Shown: piece by piece, positions 1 through 7,849 of the stretch
Position numbering within the stretch: position 1 is the stretch's first letter
Layout: each line of letters begins with the position of its first letter
Virus record (IMG/VR): IMGVR_UViG_3300040807_002188
Span: 1-32,527 of that record
Direction: 5' to 3' (one strand)
DNA from: a virus
Length of the DNA stretch: 32,527 bases
Made by a program: the position numbers and the translations under genes
Notes under the pieces: model-generated
The model's database searches: none
Told to the model about the DNA's origin: nothing
Seen by the model: the letters and a program-made list of their open reading frames with translations, nothing else

Positions 1-899
1 GTGTCCAGTTGTTGAGAATGCCATTCACTGTCAAGTTTAGTTTCACAGGTCGGGCAATGACCCTGTTCATAAAGGTCAATCTTTTTCTTTAAGTATTCAA
101 TCTCATGCTTAAGTTTACTAGCCTCGCTTCTAGAATCTTCATAGGTTTCTTTAAATTCACCAATCTCTCCTGTGATTTGATCCTTATCTACCTTTAACTC
201 TTTAATTTGCCCATTAAGTTCTACTAGTTCAGATTTTAATTCTTCGATTCTCTCTTTATTTTTTTGAGAAGACTCTTCAAGTAGTGTATTTAATTTAGAA
301 CGAACTGACTGAATGGAATCCATAATTTGGGTCAATTCTGACTCATATGAATTAATATCGATTTTAATGTTTCTTCGTTCTTCCTTAATTTTTTGTTGCA
401 TCTCATTCAAAACCGAGAAACCAAACATCTTATCGATGATTTGTTTTTTATCACTATTACTCATTGTCAAAAAGGACTTAAAGTCATTAATTGACAAGAT
501 TATAATGTTCTTAAATACATGGTACGGGATGCCATATACCTCTTCTTCAAGGTATTCTTGAACGCTCTTCTTACCAGCTTTATCAAATTCTACACCATTT
601 AATTTAACCGTAAACACACCAGGATCAAGACCTCTTTCAATATCAACATCAATTGATCCACATCTTAATTTAATCTGAACCCAAAGCTCACGATTAATCC
701 TATTAGGCAAATCACCTAACTTAACTCCTTCAACTTTACCATACAATGCGAAAATAATTGCATTGGCAATCGTTGTTTTTCCATCTCCATTCTTTCCAAG
801 TGTCAAGAAAAGTTCAGAATAATCCTTTTCAAATTCGATTGTTTGAACTTTATTTCCGTAGCTTGCAAAATTTTTAAATGATATTGAATCTATTCTCAT
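1..899 (-). CDS. 46: gp46-like recombination endonuclease subunit, SbcC/Rad50 type (C-terminal part cut off by window edge)
   Basis: ATPase subunit of the gp46/gp47 (Rad50/Mre11-like) complex that resects DNA ends for phage recombination-dependent replication and host DNA breakdown. The frame stays open from an ATG at 899 to the window edge, giving about 299 residues. The N-terminus MRIDSISFKNFASYG is typical of SMC/Rad50 heads, and a Walker A GKNGDGKTT lies at residues 35-43. A long charged, coiled-coil-like stretch follows. CPTC at residues 282-285 is a zinc-hook CxxC, so the window ends just past the hook; the returning coil and the signature/Walker B half are missing. The start overlaps the gp47 stop as ATGA, implying translational coupling. 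Family assignment is firm. Confidence 0.93.
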   Translation of the reverse strand, partial: MRIDSISFKNFASYGNKVQTIEFEKDYSELFLTLGKNGDGKTTIANAIIFALYGKVEGVKLGDLPNRINRELWVQIKLRCGSIDVDIERGLDPGVFTVKLNGVEFDKAGKKSVQEYLEEEVYGIPYHVFKNIIILSINDFKSFLTMSNSDKKQIIDKMFGFSVLNEMQQKIKEERRNIKIDINSYESELTQIMDSIQSVRSKLNTLLEESSQKNKERIEELKSELVELNGQIKELKVDKDQITGEIGEFKETYEDSRSEASKLKHEIEYLKKKIDLYEQGHCPTCETKLDSEWHSQQLD

Positions 900-2002
900 C
901 TATCAATGTCATGATTATATGCACATAGGTCATGCAATTGTTTTAATTTATATTTGAGCCTCTGTTTTGTTTCATCGTCGTAATTTAGATTATCAACGTA
1001 ATTATCACATAGGTTCAATATATTGTAGTTTTTATAGATTTCTTCATCTAAATCATGAAAGTCCTTATCTATAATATCGTCATCTTGATAAATGTTAGGC
1101 TCTAATCTTCGCCCAATATTTTGAATTTTGTTGATTAATTGGCCAAGAGAATTAGAAGCTGCTATTTTACTTGGTACGAAAAGGTCAACAAAATTATTTT
1201 CAATCTTCCTCTTAAATTCACCTAGGGGTACATCATATAACTTTGTAATGTTATACTTCAAGAACTTTGGTGATATGTTATTAGGAAAGAAAGTTTCTTC
1301 CATGTTGTCTAAATCAACCAGGTCAAACCCCTTTTGATTACCTCTATCCGATCTTGTTAGTTCATATGGAGTTCCAACCATTAACAACTTTTCCTTTTCT
1401 TGTCGATAATGAATATGTCCACTATAAACTCGAGTATACTTACGATATGTTGAAGGTCGGGTACCATGGTCATTCTTAACCTTTTCATTAAGATAGAGAC
1501 CACTAACTTCTGAATGACAAAATACTATTTCTGCATTTGGAAACTCTGCAAGTGTCTCAACTTCATGGTCAACATCACGTCTCCATGGCATCAATAAAAC
1601 TTTTCTTCCATTCCAATCAAATTGTCGAGGTTCTTTATATACCTGTACATTTGGAATCCATTTCAAACTATCAATTGAGGAAACTTCATTACTTTTCTTA
1701 GCCCAAATATCATGGTTACCTACGATGATATGAACTGGCAAAATTTCACCAAGTCTCTCAAAGATTTCAACTGCATAGTTTAGAACCTTAATATTAATCG
1801 ATTGTCGATTATCAAAAGTATCTCCTACCTGTACCAAGATGTCTCCTGGTTTTACGTTCTTTTTTAATGTTGGTATGAATAGGTTCTCAAAGAAGTCTTT
1901 TTGAATCTCAAGCCATTCTTGTGAGTTAGCTCGAACTCCAAAATGAAGATCACCAAGAATCCAAATTCTTTTTACACCATCATTTAAATTGCCATCAATC
2001 AT
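896..2002 (-). CDS. 47: gp47-like recombination endonuclease subunit, SbcD/Mre11 type
   Basis: Metallophosphoesterase nuclease subunit that partners gp46 in DNA end resection. The calcineurin-like motifs appear in order: GDLH (D18, H20), GDTFDN (D61, D64, N65), GNHD (N96, H97, D98), CHSE (H163) and GHIH (H196, H198). These supply the two-metal site expected of Mre11/SbcD. At 368 residues it is close to T4 gp47. Its ATG overlaps the stop of the upstream gp33-like gene (TAATG), and its TGA overlaps the gp46 start (ATGA), so the three genes look translationally coupled. The C-terminal third has no motif I recognise and probably contacts gp46. Confidence 0.94.
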   Translation of the reverse strand: MIDGNLNDGVKRIWILGDLHFGVRANSQEWLEIQKDFFENLFIPTLKKNVKPGDILVQVGDTFDNRQSINIKVLNYAVEIFERLGEILPVHIIVGNHDIWAKKSNEVSSIDSLKWIPNVQVYKEPRQFDWNGRKVLLMPWRRDVDHEVETLAEFPNAEIVFCHSEVSGLYLNEKVKNDHGTRPSTYRKYTRVYSGHIHYRQEKEKLLMVGTPYELTRSDRGNQKGFDLVDLDNMEETFFPNNISPKFLKYNITKLYDVPLGEFKRKIENNFVDLFVPSKIAASNSLGQLINKIQNIGRRLEPNIYQDDDIIDKDFHDLDEEIYKNYNILNLCDNYVDNLNYDDETKQRLKYKLKQLHDLCAYNHDIDR

Positions 2003-2442
2003 TAGAATAACTTCTTAATATTTTTACGACCTAAAACACCGGTCTTTAGGTCAAGTTCTTCAATTAAGTCCTCTTTATATACATTTGAAAGAGAATTATA
2101 GAACTTAGTTGGGTTAATATCAAAATAGGTACACATCTCACTAAAGATGTCGATTCTACTATAGTTCTTAACCATTTCTTCAACAACATATCCATATACG
2201 TCGTTAATTTCAACCTTCTTTAGTTTTGTATTTCTACCGTGTTCATCAATTTCATTAAATTCCTTAAATCTAGAGTTCATTACTAACTCATGAATTTGAT
2301 TTGCAATTAAATCATAATGAATCTTTTCCTCTTCTGATTTGCTATCTACCCAACTTGGGTCTAGATTAAATGAAAAGTTTGGTAGAATCTCAAAATCTGG
2401 AGATTCAAAGTTATTGTCAAATATTTTATCTCTTTCTATCAT
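2002..2442 (-). CDS. 33: gp33-like late transcription coactivator (tentative)
   Basis: Small acidic protein of 146 residues. The segment from about residue 85 (YVVEEMVKNY, then a helix, then INPTKFYNSL and DLIEELDLK) matches the layout of T4 gp33, which has IIEKMVEEFG, a helix, IPETQFAKFI and IIEKIQSEAI. T4 gp33 bridges the sliding clamp and host RNA polymerase for late transcription and ends in a hydrophobic clamp-binding peptide. Here the C-terminus is NIKKLF, also ending in hydrophobic residues. T4 gp33 is shorter (112 aa); the extra length is a polar N-terminal region. It sits between gp41 and gp47 with ATGA and TAATG overlaps. The call rests on remembered pattern similarity, so a different small replication protein remains possible. 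Confidence 0.55.
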   Translation of the reverse strand: MIERDKIFDNNFESPDFEILPNFSFNLDPSWVDSKSEEEKIHYDLIANQIHELVMNSRFKEFNEIDEHGRNTKLKKVEINDVYGYVVEEMVKNYSRIDIFSEMCTYFDINPTKFYNSLSNVYKEDLIEELDLKTGVLGRKNIKKLF

Positions 2443-3755
2443 ATTCCGTGTAGATTACTGTTTGTTATTTCATCAGTTTCAATTAACCGCATATAACTCC
2501 AGTTAATGTTTAGCTTACATTTTGTTCCTTTACCCTCTCCATCTCTCATCTTTAAGATTTTGAGCCAATATTCATCACTTGCTCGCATTAGGTCATCTTG
2601 AATAATACCAAACATAACATCAGCAGTGTGAGAAAGGCCAGCAGATTCAGCAATATCGCTCATTGTTATATCACTTGAATTATAACCACTTCTTGTAATC
2701 TGTGTTGCTGTAACAATTAACCAATCATGTCGTTGACCCATTGCTCTTAAATCTTCTGCAATTTGTTTAATCTTTAAGTAAGTATTCTCACTATTTGGAT
2801 TACGATAATTTGCTAAGATGTTAATGTAGTCAATTACGACTGCTCCGATTTTGATCTGCTTTTCTTCCTCAAGTTGAGTTATATATGCATCAATGTCAAG
2901 TACAGTTGCTTGTGAAGTTGGCATTTGCTTAATGAATAGCTGACCTGGTGGGGTAAATCCATCTCCAACAGTTTCAAGTCTTCTTTTAATATGTTCATGA
3001 TTTTTTGCCTTTTCAGCATAGTCATTAATATCTATTGAAAGTAGATTTGAACCAATACGCTTTACAAATTTATGAGCTGCCATTTCTGCTGTAATTACAA
3101 CAGTGTTAACTCCCATTTTTACAAAACTTGCAGCATCATTTGCCAAGTAGATTGACTTACCAATGTTTTGCTCCCCAGCATAAACTACTAGGTTGCCGCC
3201 TTTATCATAACCTCCTCCAAGAACTCGATCGACGAAGTTATAACCAGAGCTAACTTTTTCAGCCTCTTTCTGGTTGTGATCTTCTGCATTAAAGAAATCT
3301 AGACCAAGATCAGAATTAAATGTAATATTATTACGATCATTGATTAACCCTTTTACTTTTTGAATAATACTATCTGCATTCTCAGGTGTGACCTGTGTTG
3401 TTTTAATAAATTCAATAGTATCAATCAAAGAAGTATCGAACGTTCTCCATTTGATCCAGGATTCAGCTGTTGAGGTCAACCATTCTTCATCATATTGTGC
3501 TAGGTCAACGTCAAAGATAACATCAAGAATACCGTCTGTAATCTTTTCTTTTGCTTTCTTATAGTTTTGTACTAGAAGTTTAATTTGATCCTTTCCAGGA
3601 GTTTCATTAAACTTAACATAGAACTTATTCGCAAGATAGCTTAGAATGTCGATCTCTTCCGAAGTGTAATATCCGGTTTTGATTGATTGTAAGTACTTGG
3701 GTTTCTCTAATGATAGCCGAAAGAATATTTTTTCGAAGTCTTGTCCGAACTGCAT
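2439..3755 (-). CDS. 41: gp41-like replicative DNA helicase (DnaB family)
   Basis: Hexameric 5'-3' helicase that drives the fork and carries the primase gp61. It has a DnaB-type N-terminal helical region (about 1-165) and a RecA-like motor. The motor shows Walker A GEQNIGKS at 194-201, the TAEM segment with E224, Walker B AVVIDY at 305-310 and a TQITRSGY segment near residue 355. The length of 438 residues is close to T4 gp41 (about 475). The stop overlaps the start of the gp33-like gene as ATGA; it follows uvsX by about 30 bases, so it belongs to the uvsX-41-33-47-46 run. Confidence 0.93.
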   Translation of the reverse strand: MQFGQDFEKIFFRLSLEKPKYLQSIKTGYYTSEEIDILSYLANKFYVKFNETPGKDQIKLLVQNYKKAKEKITDGILDVIFDVDLAQYDEEWLTSTAESWIKWRTFDTSLIDTIEFIKTTQVTPENADSIIQKVKGLINDRNNITFNSDLGLDFFNAEDHNQKEAEKVSSGYNFVDRVLGGGYDKGGNLVVYAGEQNIGKSIYLANDAASFVKMGVNTVVITAEMAAHKFVKRIGSNLLSIDINDYAEKAKNHEHIKRRLETVGDGFTPPGQLFIKQMPTSQATVLDIDAYITQLEEEKQIKIGAVVIDYINILANYRNPNSENTYLKIKQIAEDLRAMGQRHDWLIVTATQITRSGYNSSDITMSDIAESAGLSHTADVMFGIIQDDLMRASDEYWLKILKMRDGEGKGTKCKLNINWSYMRLIETDEITNSNLHGI

Positions 3756-3785
3756 ATTAATCTTATTTAAAAGTTATAGATCGGA

Positions 3786-4895
3786 TTAATCTTCTGTTTC
3801 TTCTATTAATTCTTCATAGTCGAATTCAACTTCAGTACTATAATTAAATAGAGGTTTAATTTTCTCTTCAATTTTTTCAAGAACCTCTTGAGTAAATACT
3901 TTTTCAGTAAAGAATTCATTATTCGGTACGGTTTCATCAAGGTGCTTACAGATCCAGTTACGTGCTGTTTTCTTAGGAATCTTTTCACCCTTTTCAATTA
4001 CACCTTTAGTAATACCAATATCTTCCCAGTCGATGTACTGCTCTAATCCAACATATCTATTCATACCTTCACTAAAGTGTAAGTGGAATTTGATTGGATT
4101 TGGTTTTGCAAAACGATTCTTGTTTGGTTTCGCGGTAACAATAATACCTGCCTTTTCTCCGCTAGAATCTTTAAGTTGAGCCTTGTTTAAGAATAGGACA
4201 ATCGATGCTGCATATTCTGGTCCAGTACCACCACCTGCAACTTGACGACTAATAAAGTCCTGTGTTTGGTATGTGTGGTTTGTGAACAGGAATGGAATTT
4301 TAAGGTCAGCAAGGGGAGTCATAATAATACGGAAGATTGACTTCAAGATCTTTGAACGAGTCATATCACTCTTTTCAGAACCACTAACTGCGTCGTCAAT
4401 CTCCTTTTGAGTTGCAAGGTTACCAGCTGAATCAAGAATAATCATCATCTTTGGAAGATTTGCACCACCTCTTTTAGCTTCTTGCATTCTCTTCGTAATT
4501 GTAGTTACTGAAGATCTAAACTCTTGTACTGTATTAATTGGTTGGTAGTTAACTTTATCCGTATCAATACCAAACTTTTTCATTAAATGTTTATCAACTG
4601 CCGCTTCTGAGTCATAGAAGATCACACTGTAACCCATATCGATTGCTCTACGAATAGAATTTAAGATCAAATATGTTTTACCGGTACCTGAAGGTCCGGC
4701 AATTGAACAAGATCTATTATTTGGCCATCCACCGAAAAGACTACCACTAACACAAGCATTGAGATGATAATTGCCGGTGTCAATCCACTCAGTAACATCA
4801 CTAAAACTTGAATTCGACATAACTGAACCAAGAGGGTTCAAGCTAGCTAGTTCAGCATTAATGTCATCAAAACTAAATTCTTTATTTTTTGCCAT
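3786..4895 (-). CDS. uvsX: UvsX recombinase (RecA/Rad51 family)
   Basis: Strand-exchange recombinase for recombination-dependent replication and repair. Walker A GPSGTGKT lies at residues 67-74, an acidic DSEAAV at 95-100 and Walker B MMIILDSAG around 150-158. The product of about 369 residues has the acidic C-terminal tail (EELIEETED) typical of UvsX. I chose the ATG at 4895 (MAKNKEFSFDD) over an in-frame ATG at 4967 because the longer form would run deep into the preceding 61-aa gene and adds residues unlike the family. The sequence before the chosen ATG is AT-rich without a clear Shine-Dalgarno. It overlaps the 61-aa gene by 14 bases. Confidence 0.93.
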   Translation of the reverse strand: MAKNKEFSFDDINAELASLNPLGSVMSNSSFSDVTEWIDTGNYHLNACVSGSLFGGWPNNRSCSIAGPSGTGKTYLILNSIRRAIDMGYSVIFYDSEAAVDKHLMKKFGIDTDKVNYQPINTVQEFRSSVTTITKRMQEAKRGGANLPKMMIILDSAGNLATQKEIDDAVSGSEKSDMTRSKILKSIFRIIMTPLADLKIPFLFTNHTYQTQDFISRQVAGGGTGPEYAASIVLFLNKAQLKDSSGEKAGIIVTAKPNKNRFAKPNPIKFHLHFSEGMNRYVGLEQYIDWEDIGITKGVIEKGEKIPKKTARNWICKHLDETVPNNEFFTEKVFTQEVLEKIEEKIKPLFNYSTEVEFDYEELIEETED

Positions 4896-5067
4896 AATTT
4901 TTAAATATTTTTTTGTCTTTTTCTCGGAGTCTTTTAAGCTGTTCCATAAGCTCGTTTGCTTCAGCATTAAGATCTTTCATTTGATCCTGTAGCGCTGCAA
5001 GTTTAGAATGAATCGCTTGGTATTCTAATACGATTTCTTTCTGTTCTGTTGTTAGACTATCAATCAT
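4882..5067 (-). CDS. small coiled-coil protein of unknown function
   Basis: A 61-residue, highly charged protein with hydrophobic residues at heptad-like spacing (IVLEYQAIHSKLAALQDQM, then LNAEANELMEQLKRL), so probably one long helix or dimeric coiled coil. Nothing identifies its activity. It starts with an ATGA overlap on the stop of the 58-aa gene upstream and ends 14 bases inside uvsX, so it lies in a tightly coupled run gp43B / 58 aa / 61 aa / uvsX. That context suggests a small replication or recombination accessory role, which is inference only. Confidence 0.7.
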   Translation of the reverse strand: MIDSLTTEQKEIVLEYQAIHSKLAALQDQMKDLNAEANELMEQLKRLREKDKKIFKNYGKK

Positions 5068-5240
5068 TTTTTAACCTCTCCAAAAATGTTTATTTGGCCT
5101 GAAAGTTGTTCGTCAGCTAAGCTTTCACTTTGTTGCTTTTTCATATTCCAAACCAATTTTCTAACTTTGTCTCCAAATTCTTGATTATTTGGAGTCTCTC
5201 TTTCTAACTTGATTAATAATTCTCTTAGTTCATTTTCCAT
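5064..5240 (-). CDS. 58-aa protein with a clamp-binding-like QINIF motif
   Basis: Short gene starting ATG at 5240, two bases after the gp43B stop, and ending TGA at 5064 in an ATGA overlap with the next gene. The product begins MENELRELLIKLERE and is mostly helical and charged. Near its end is SGQINIFGEV, which resembles the bacterial beta-clamp-binding pentapeptide QLxLF and related PIP-type peptides. The tight spacing on both sides and the absence of competing frames support a real gene. A link to the gp45 clamp encoded about 1.2 kb upstream is speculative, as the motif is short. Confidence 0.65.
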   Translation of the reverse strand: MENELRELLIKLERETPNNQEFGDKVRKLVWNMKKQQSESLADEQLSGQINIFGEVKK

Positions 5241-5242
5241 AA

Positions 5243-6445
5243 TTAAAATAGTGCTGAAGCATAAATTAAATTAGTATCTAGAGTCTGAAGTCCAATTGCC
5301 TTTAATACACGGTTAAGCGGATCGATCATTGACTTTTCAAATTGAGTGTCATAATCTACTGGAGGAGCAAACTCATAAGGATGTTCGCTTGGCATATATG
5401 CAAACATATCGCTTATATTACCTTTCACATGATAGATTTTTAATTTTTCACCGTTACCAATCAGTTTATACTTGTTTTTGTATTTTTTGTTATTATTTAA
5501 TAGGTAATTATAGAATCCTGCTGCTTTTACATTCGGTGGACATTTTGATCCAAACTGGAGTTCAATTTGGTCATCAACAATATACTTTTCAATATTATTA
5601 GTTCTCTTATTAAACGCAGTATCATCGACGTCTGCTAATTGAAACTCTTTCTTTGCCTGCTTCATGAAATTTACTAATTCCTGTAAGTCTTCAGCAGTTG
5701 GCTTCTCATGCTTCTTGAATAAGATTTTAAGTGCTTCATTTAATTTGCCCCTAACAAATGTTGGCGTAGATGATTGGATAGTATCGAAACCAATTGTCTT
5801 AATCTTCTTTAAGGAAGGGTGACGATCTGTCGATTCAAGTTTATCATCCCATGCAATATTTTGAATGTACTTTTTCTTACTCATCCAAATACCACCATAT
5901 GCTATCGTCTCAAGCTCAAACATTAGGTAATTATCAGTGTTTCTCTTCTCAGCATACTTTTCCATTGCCTTAACGATATAGTCCTTTAGTCTAAAATCAT
6001 ATAATTCAATAATAAAAGTATCAATTGTAAGAGGTTCTCCTAACCACTCAATTGAATTATACATTTCTTCAAACTGAACATAACAAGAATCAGTATCGAT
6101 GTAGATTACAGAAGGTTTCTCAAGTTTGTGCTTGACTTTAATATTGAACCTTTCATGAACTGCGCTATCTTTGTGAAAGAACTCTTGAAAGTATTTGTTT
6201 AAGATTGCTTCCGAATAGAGAATTGCATCTTGGCCTTGTAGAGTAATCGACTCGGCCATGTCGATATTAAAGAAGTGAAACCACTTGTTACCGAATGCAC
6301 CATAGATAGAGTTCAAAGTTACTTTTACAGCTTGTTCATATGCAGTATACTTAGCAGAAAGCTCCTCATAATGATTTATAAGGAGTTCTGCTTCGTCTTT
6401 GCTTAGCTGATCGGTTGGCTTATTCTTTAACTCTTCTATGTTCAT
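5243..6445 (-). CDS. 43B: DNA polymerase gp43, C-terminal half (palm motifs B and C, thumb)
   Basis: Family B DNA polymerase fragment of 400 residues. Motif B (KVTLNSIYG) is at 41-49 and motif C (YIDTDSCYV, catalytic D117 and D119) at about 115-123. The exonuclease domain and motif A are absent and lie in a separate gene at 11365-12765. The first 40 residues correspond to the distal fingers helix, so the break is in the fingers, between motifs A and B. The C-terminus YASALF is hydrophobic, as expected for a gp43 clamp-binding tail. The start is one base after the gp45 stop, so clamp and polymerase fragment are co-translated. The two fragments together total 866 residues, near T4 gp43 (898), which argues for a functional split enzyme. 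Confidence 0.94.
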   Translation of the reverse strand: MNIEELKNKPTDQLSKDEAELLINHYEELSAKYTAYEQAVKVTLNSIYGAFGNKWFHFFNIDMAESITLQGQDAILYSEAILNKYFQEFFHKDSAVHERFNIKVKHKLEKPSVIYIDTDSCYVQFEEMYNSIEWLGEPLTIDTFIIELYDFRLKDYIVKAMEKYAEKRNTDNYLMFELETIAYGGIWMSKKKYIQNIAWDDKLESTDRHPSLKKIKTIGFDTIQSSTPTFVRGKLNEALKILFKKHEKPTAEDLQELVNFMKQAKKEFQLADVDDTAFNKRTNNIEKYIVDDQIELQFGSKCPPNVKAAGFYNYLLNNNKKYKNKYKLIGNGEKLKIYHVKGNISDMFAYMPSEHPYEFAPPVDYDTQFEKSMIDPLNRVLKAIGLQTLDTNLIYASALF

Positions 6446-6446
6446 A

Positions 6447-7190
6447 TTAAGCAGTTTGGCAAGTAGAAACAGTTAAAAGAGTTTCGCTATCTTTTGATGC
6501 GAATACTACCTTTGAAGAAGAAATGTAAACATTTTGCTCTTCTTTATCAAGTAGGTTTAAGTACTTTTTATAAACTGTTACATCACCATTGCCGTTGCTT
6601 TCTGGGTTAATTACAACGTTGAATGATTTACCTTTAACATTTACACCGCTACTGCTAGAGTTAATTGCAAATGTTTCATCTTTATCAAGATTAAATAGAT
6701 TCTTAACTTTACTAATTGAATAGGTGTCTAATTCAAAGTTAAATTCACTACCATCTTTTGAGAAGATTGCTTCAATTTGTTCTTGTGTAAGATCTTTAAA
6801 ACCAAGAGATGGTTCAGAACATGCAAGTGTAATTTCAAGTTCGTCATTAAATAGACGAAGTGTTGAAGCTACTAAGTCTTCATCATTTTCAATGAATTCA
6901 ATTTCACCTTTAATGGCATCACTATCAAAGTGCTTAATTGCATCAATAACCTTAGATCCATCAAAGAATGCAATCTTCATCTCTTTATCTGTGTCTGGAG
7001 AAGATGCAAGTTTAAAAATAACATCAGTGTTAACTGCATGATACTTTACTGCATCTCTTTGCGGAAGATAAACCGCTGAAGTAATACGATTCTCATCCAT
7101 TTTCATGTAGATGAATGAATCAATTAATTTAACACGATTGATGAAATCTGTCAATGCATGTTGGTCAACTCGATCAATTACTAGTTTCAT
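6447..7190 (-). CDS. 45: gp45-like sliding clamp
   Basis: Protein of 247 residues, close to T4 gp45 (228), starting MKLVIDRVDQ. It shows the alternating beta-strand pattern of clamp domains. The segment FNVVINPES, then YKKYLNLLDK, then a strand pair ending SETLLTVS parallels the last domain of T4 gp45 (FNFIINMAN to the C-terminus). The main support is position: it abuts the gp43 C-terminal gene with one base between, and clamp and polymerase are often neighbours in T4-like phages. It would act as the trimeric processivity ring for gp43 and, in T4 biology, as the mobile enhancer of late transcription. Weak primary conservation limits certainty. Confidence 0.72.
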   Translation of the reverse strand: MKLVIDRVDQHALTDFINRVKLIDSFIYMKMDENRITSAVYLPQRDAVKYHAVNTDVIFKLASSPDTDKEMKIAFFDGSKVIDAIKHFDSDAIKGEIEFIENDEDLVASTLRLFNDELEITLACSEPSLGFKDLTQEQIEAIFSKDGSEFNFELDTYSISKVKNLFNLDKDETFAINSSSSGVNVKGKSFNVVINPESNGNGDVTVYKKYLNLLDKEEQNVYISSSKVVFASKDSETLLTVSTCQTA

Positions 7191-7250
7191 ATTTTTTTAT
7201 TTGTTTAAAGAATTTAGAGGTTATATGTTGACTAATCAAACTGTTTCACA

Positions 7251-7283
7251 TAAAAAAGCCAGGGAGTAGCGAATTCCCTGGCT
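7251..7283 (-). terminator. intrinsic terminator, copy 1 of an identical 33-base hairpin
   Basis: On the minus strand a 9-bp stem AGCCAGGGA / TCCCTGGCT with a 9-base loop is followed by TTTTTTA. It lies after the capsid-targeting-type gene at 7308 and before gp45, in the right orientation to end the former. The same 33 bases occur at 7760-7792. Confidence 0.85.
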
Positions 7284-7307
7284 TAAACTCTAAAAAATAG
7301 AGATGTT

Positions 7308-7718
7308 TTATTTTATCGTTGAATATGCTTCAAACCATTCAGGTGTTGAAATAACCTTGTCTGTTGCTCCAGTTCCGTCGATGTTGATTTGAATTAATCC
7401 TCCTTGTTTCTGGATAGATTTCCAAAATTTCTTTAAAACTCCGATTTCTTTATATAAATCTTGATCAAATTCAAGAACTTCAATTCCAGTAATATTTTCT
7501 GCGTCAAAAGGTCTAAGATAAGAATGTCGACCGGATCCAACTGCATGTGTTTTTTCATCTCTACCCATTTCTATTCTTGAGTAGACAACTCCAAAATAAT
7601 TTACATTTGTAAGTTCAGATACCTGAAGAGTCTTAGCTTTTTTATATTTATTTACAAACTCTTCTGCTGAATAACTTGCTTCATTAACAAATTGCTCAAA
7701 TAATTTAACGTGTTTCAT
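7308..7718 (-). CDS. putative packaged protein with capsid-targeting-like N-terminus, unknown function
   Basis: A 136-residue protein starting MKHVKLFEQFVNEAS. This matches the signature shared by other genes in the window and resembles the T4 internal-protein capsid-targeting sequence MKTYQEFIAEA. Cleavage after VNE would leave about 123 residues. The mature part has no motif I recognise; it is a mixed alpha/beta sequence ending near PEWFEAYSTIK. The gene stands alone as a cassette between two identical 33-base terminator hairpins, with a GATATATAA box 30 bases before the ATG. It interrupts the nrdA-gp45 interval, far from the main cluster of similar genes. Confidence 0.8.
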   Translation of the reverse strand: MKHVKLFEQFVNEASYSAEEFVNKYKKAKTLQVSELTNVNYFGVVYSRIEMGRDEKTHAVGSGRHSYLRPFDAENITGIEVLEFDQDLYKEIGVLKKFWKSIQKQGGLIQINIDGTGATDKVISTPEWFEAYSTIK

Positions 7719-7739
7719 TTTGCTAATTTTTTTTACTTA

Positions 7740-7748
7740 TTATATATC
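7740..7748 (-). promoter_or_regulatory. GATATATAA promoter-like box upstream of the 7308-7718 gene
   Basis: GATATATAA on the minus strand, 30 bases before the ATG at 7718 and just after a terminator hairpin. It recurs before other genes (11337, 17758, 24416, 28754) and resembles the T4 late promoter core TATAAATA. Assignment as a promoter is inference from position and recurrence. Confidence 0.45.
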
Positions 7749-7759
7749 TAACAAATTTC

Positions 7760-7792
7760 TAAAAAAGCCAGGGAGTAGCGAATTCCCTGGCT
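7760..7792 (-). terminator. intrinsic terminator, copy 2 of the identical 33-base hairpin
   Basis: Identical over 33 bases to the hairpin at 7251-7283: stem AGCCAGGGA / TCCCTGGCT, then a six-T run on the minus strand. It ends transcription from the gene at 7850. A second short inverted repeat, CCGTTA / TAACGG at 7798-7815, lies just before it and may add structure. Confidence 0.85.
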
Positions 7793-7849
7793 AAAATCCG
7801 TTAACGATGTAACGGTCCTAAAATGTGGTCCTATTTCATACCACTGGAT

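Noticed and set aside
3806-3997. Minus-strand 63-codon frame inside uvsX
   Set aside because: It is in another frame of a well-supported gene and has a low-complexity basic composition.
4896-4967. Longer UvsX start at 4967
   Set aside because: The extra 24 residues lie inside the 61-aa gene and do not look like UvsX; the ATG at 4895 gives the expected N-terminus.
7251-7792. The identical 33-base repeats as attachment sites or CRISPR repeats
   Set aside because: Each is a perfect terminator hairpin with a T-run after a gene; there are only two copies and no integrase or spacer array.
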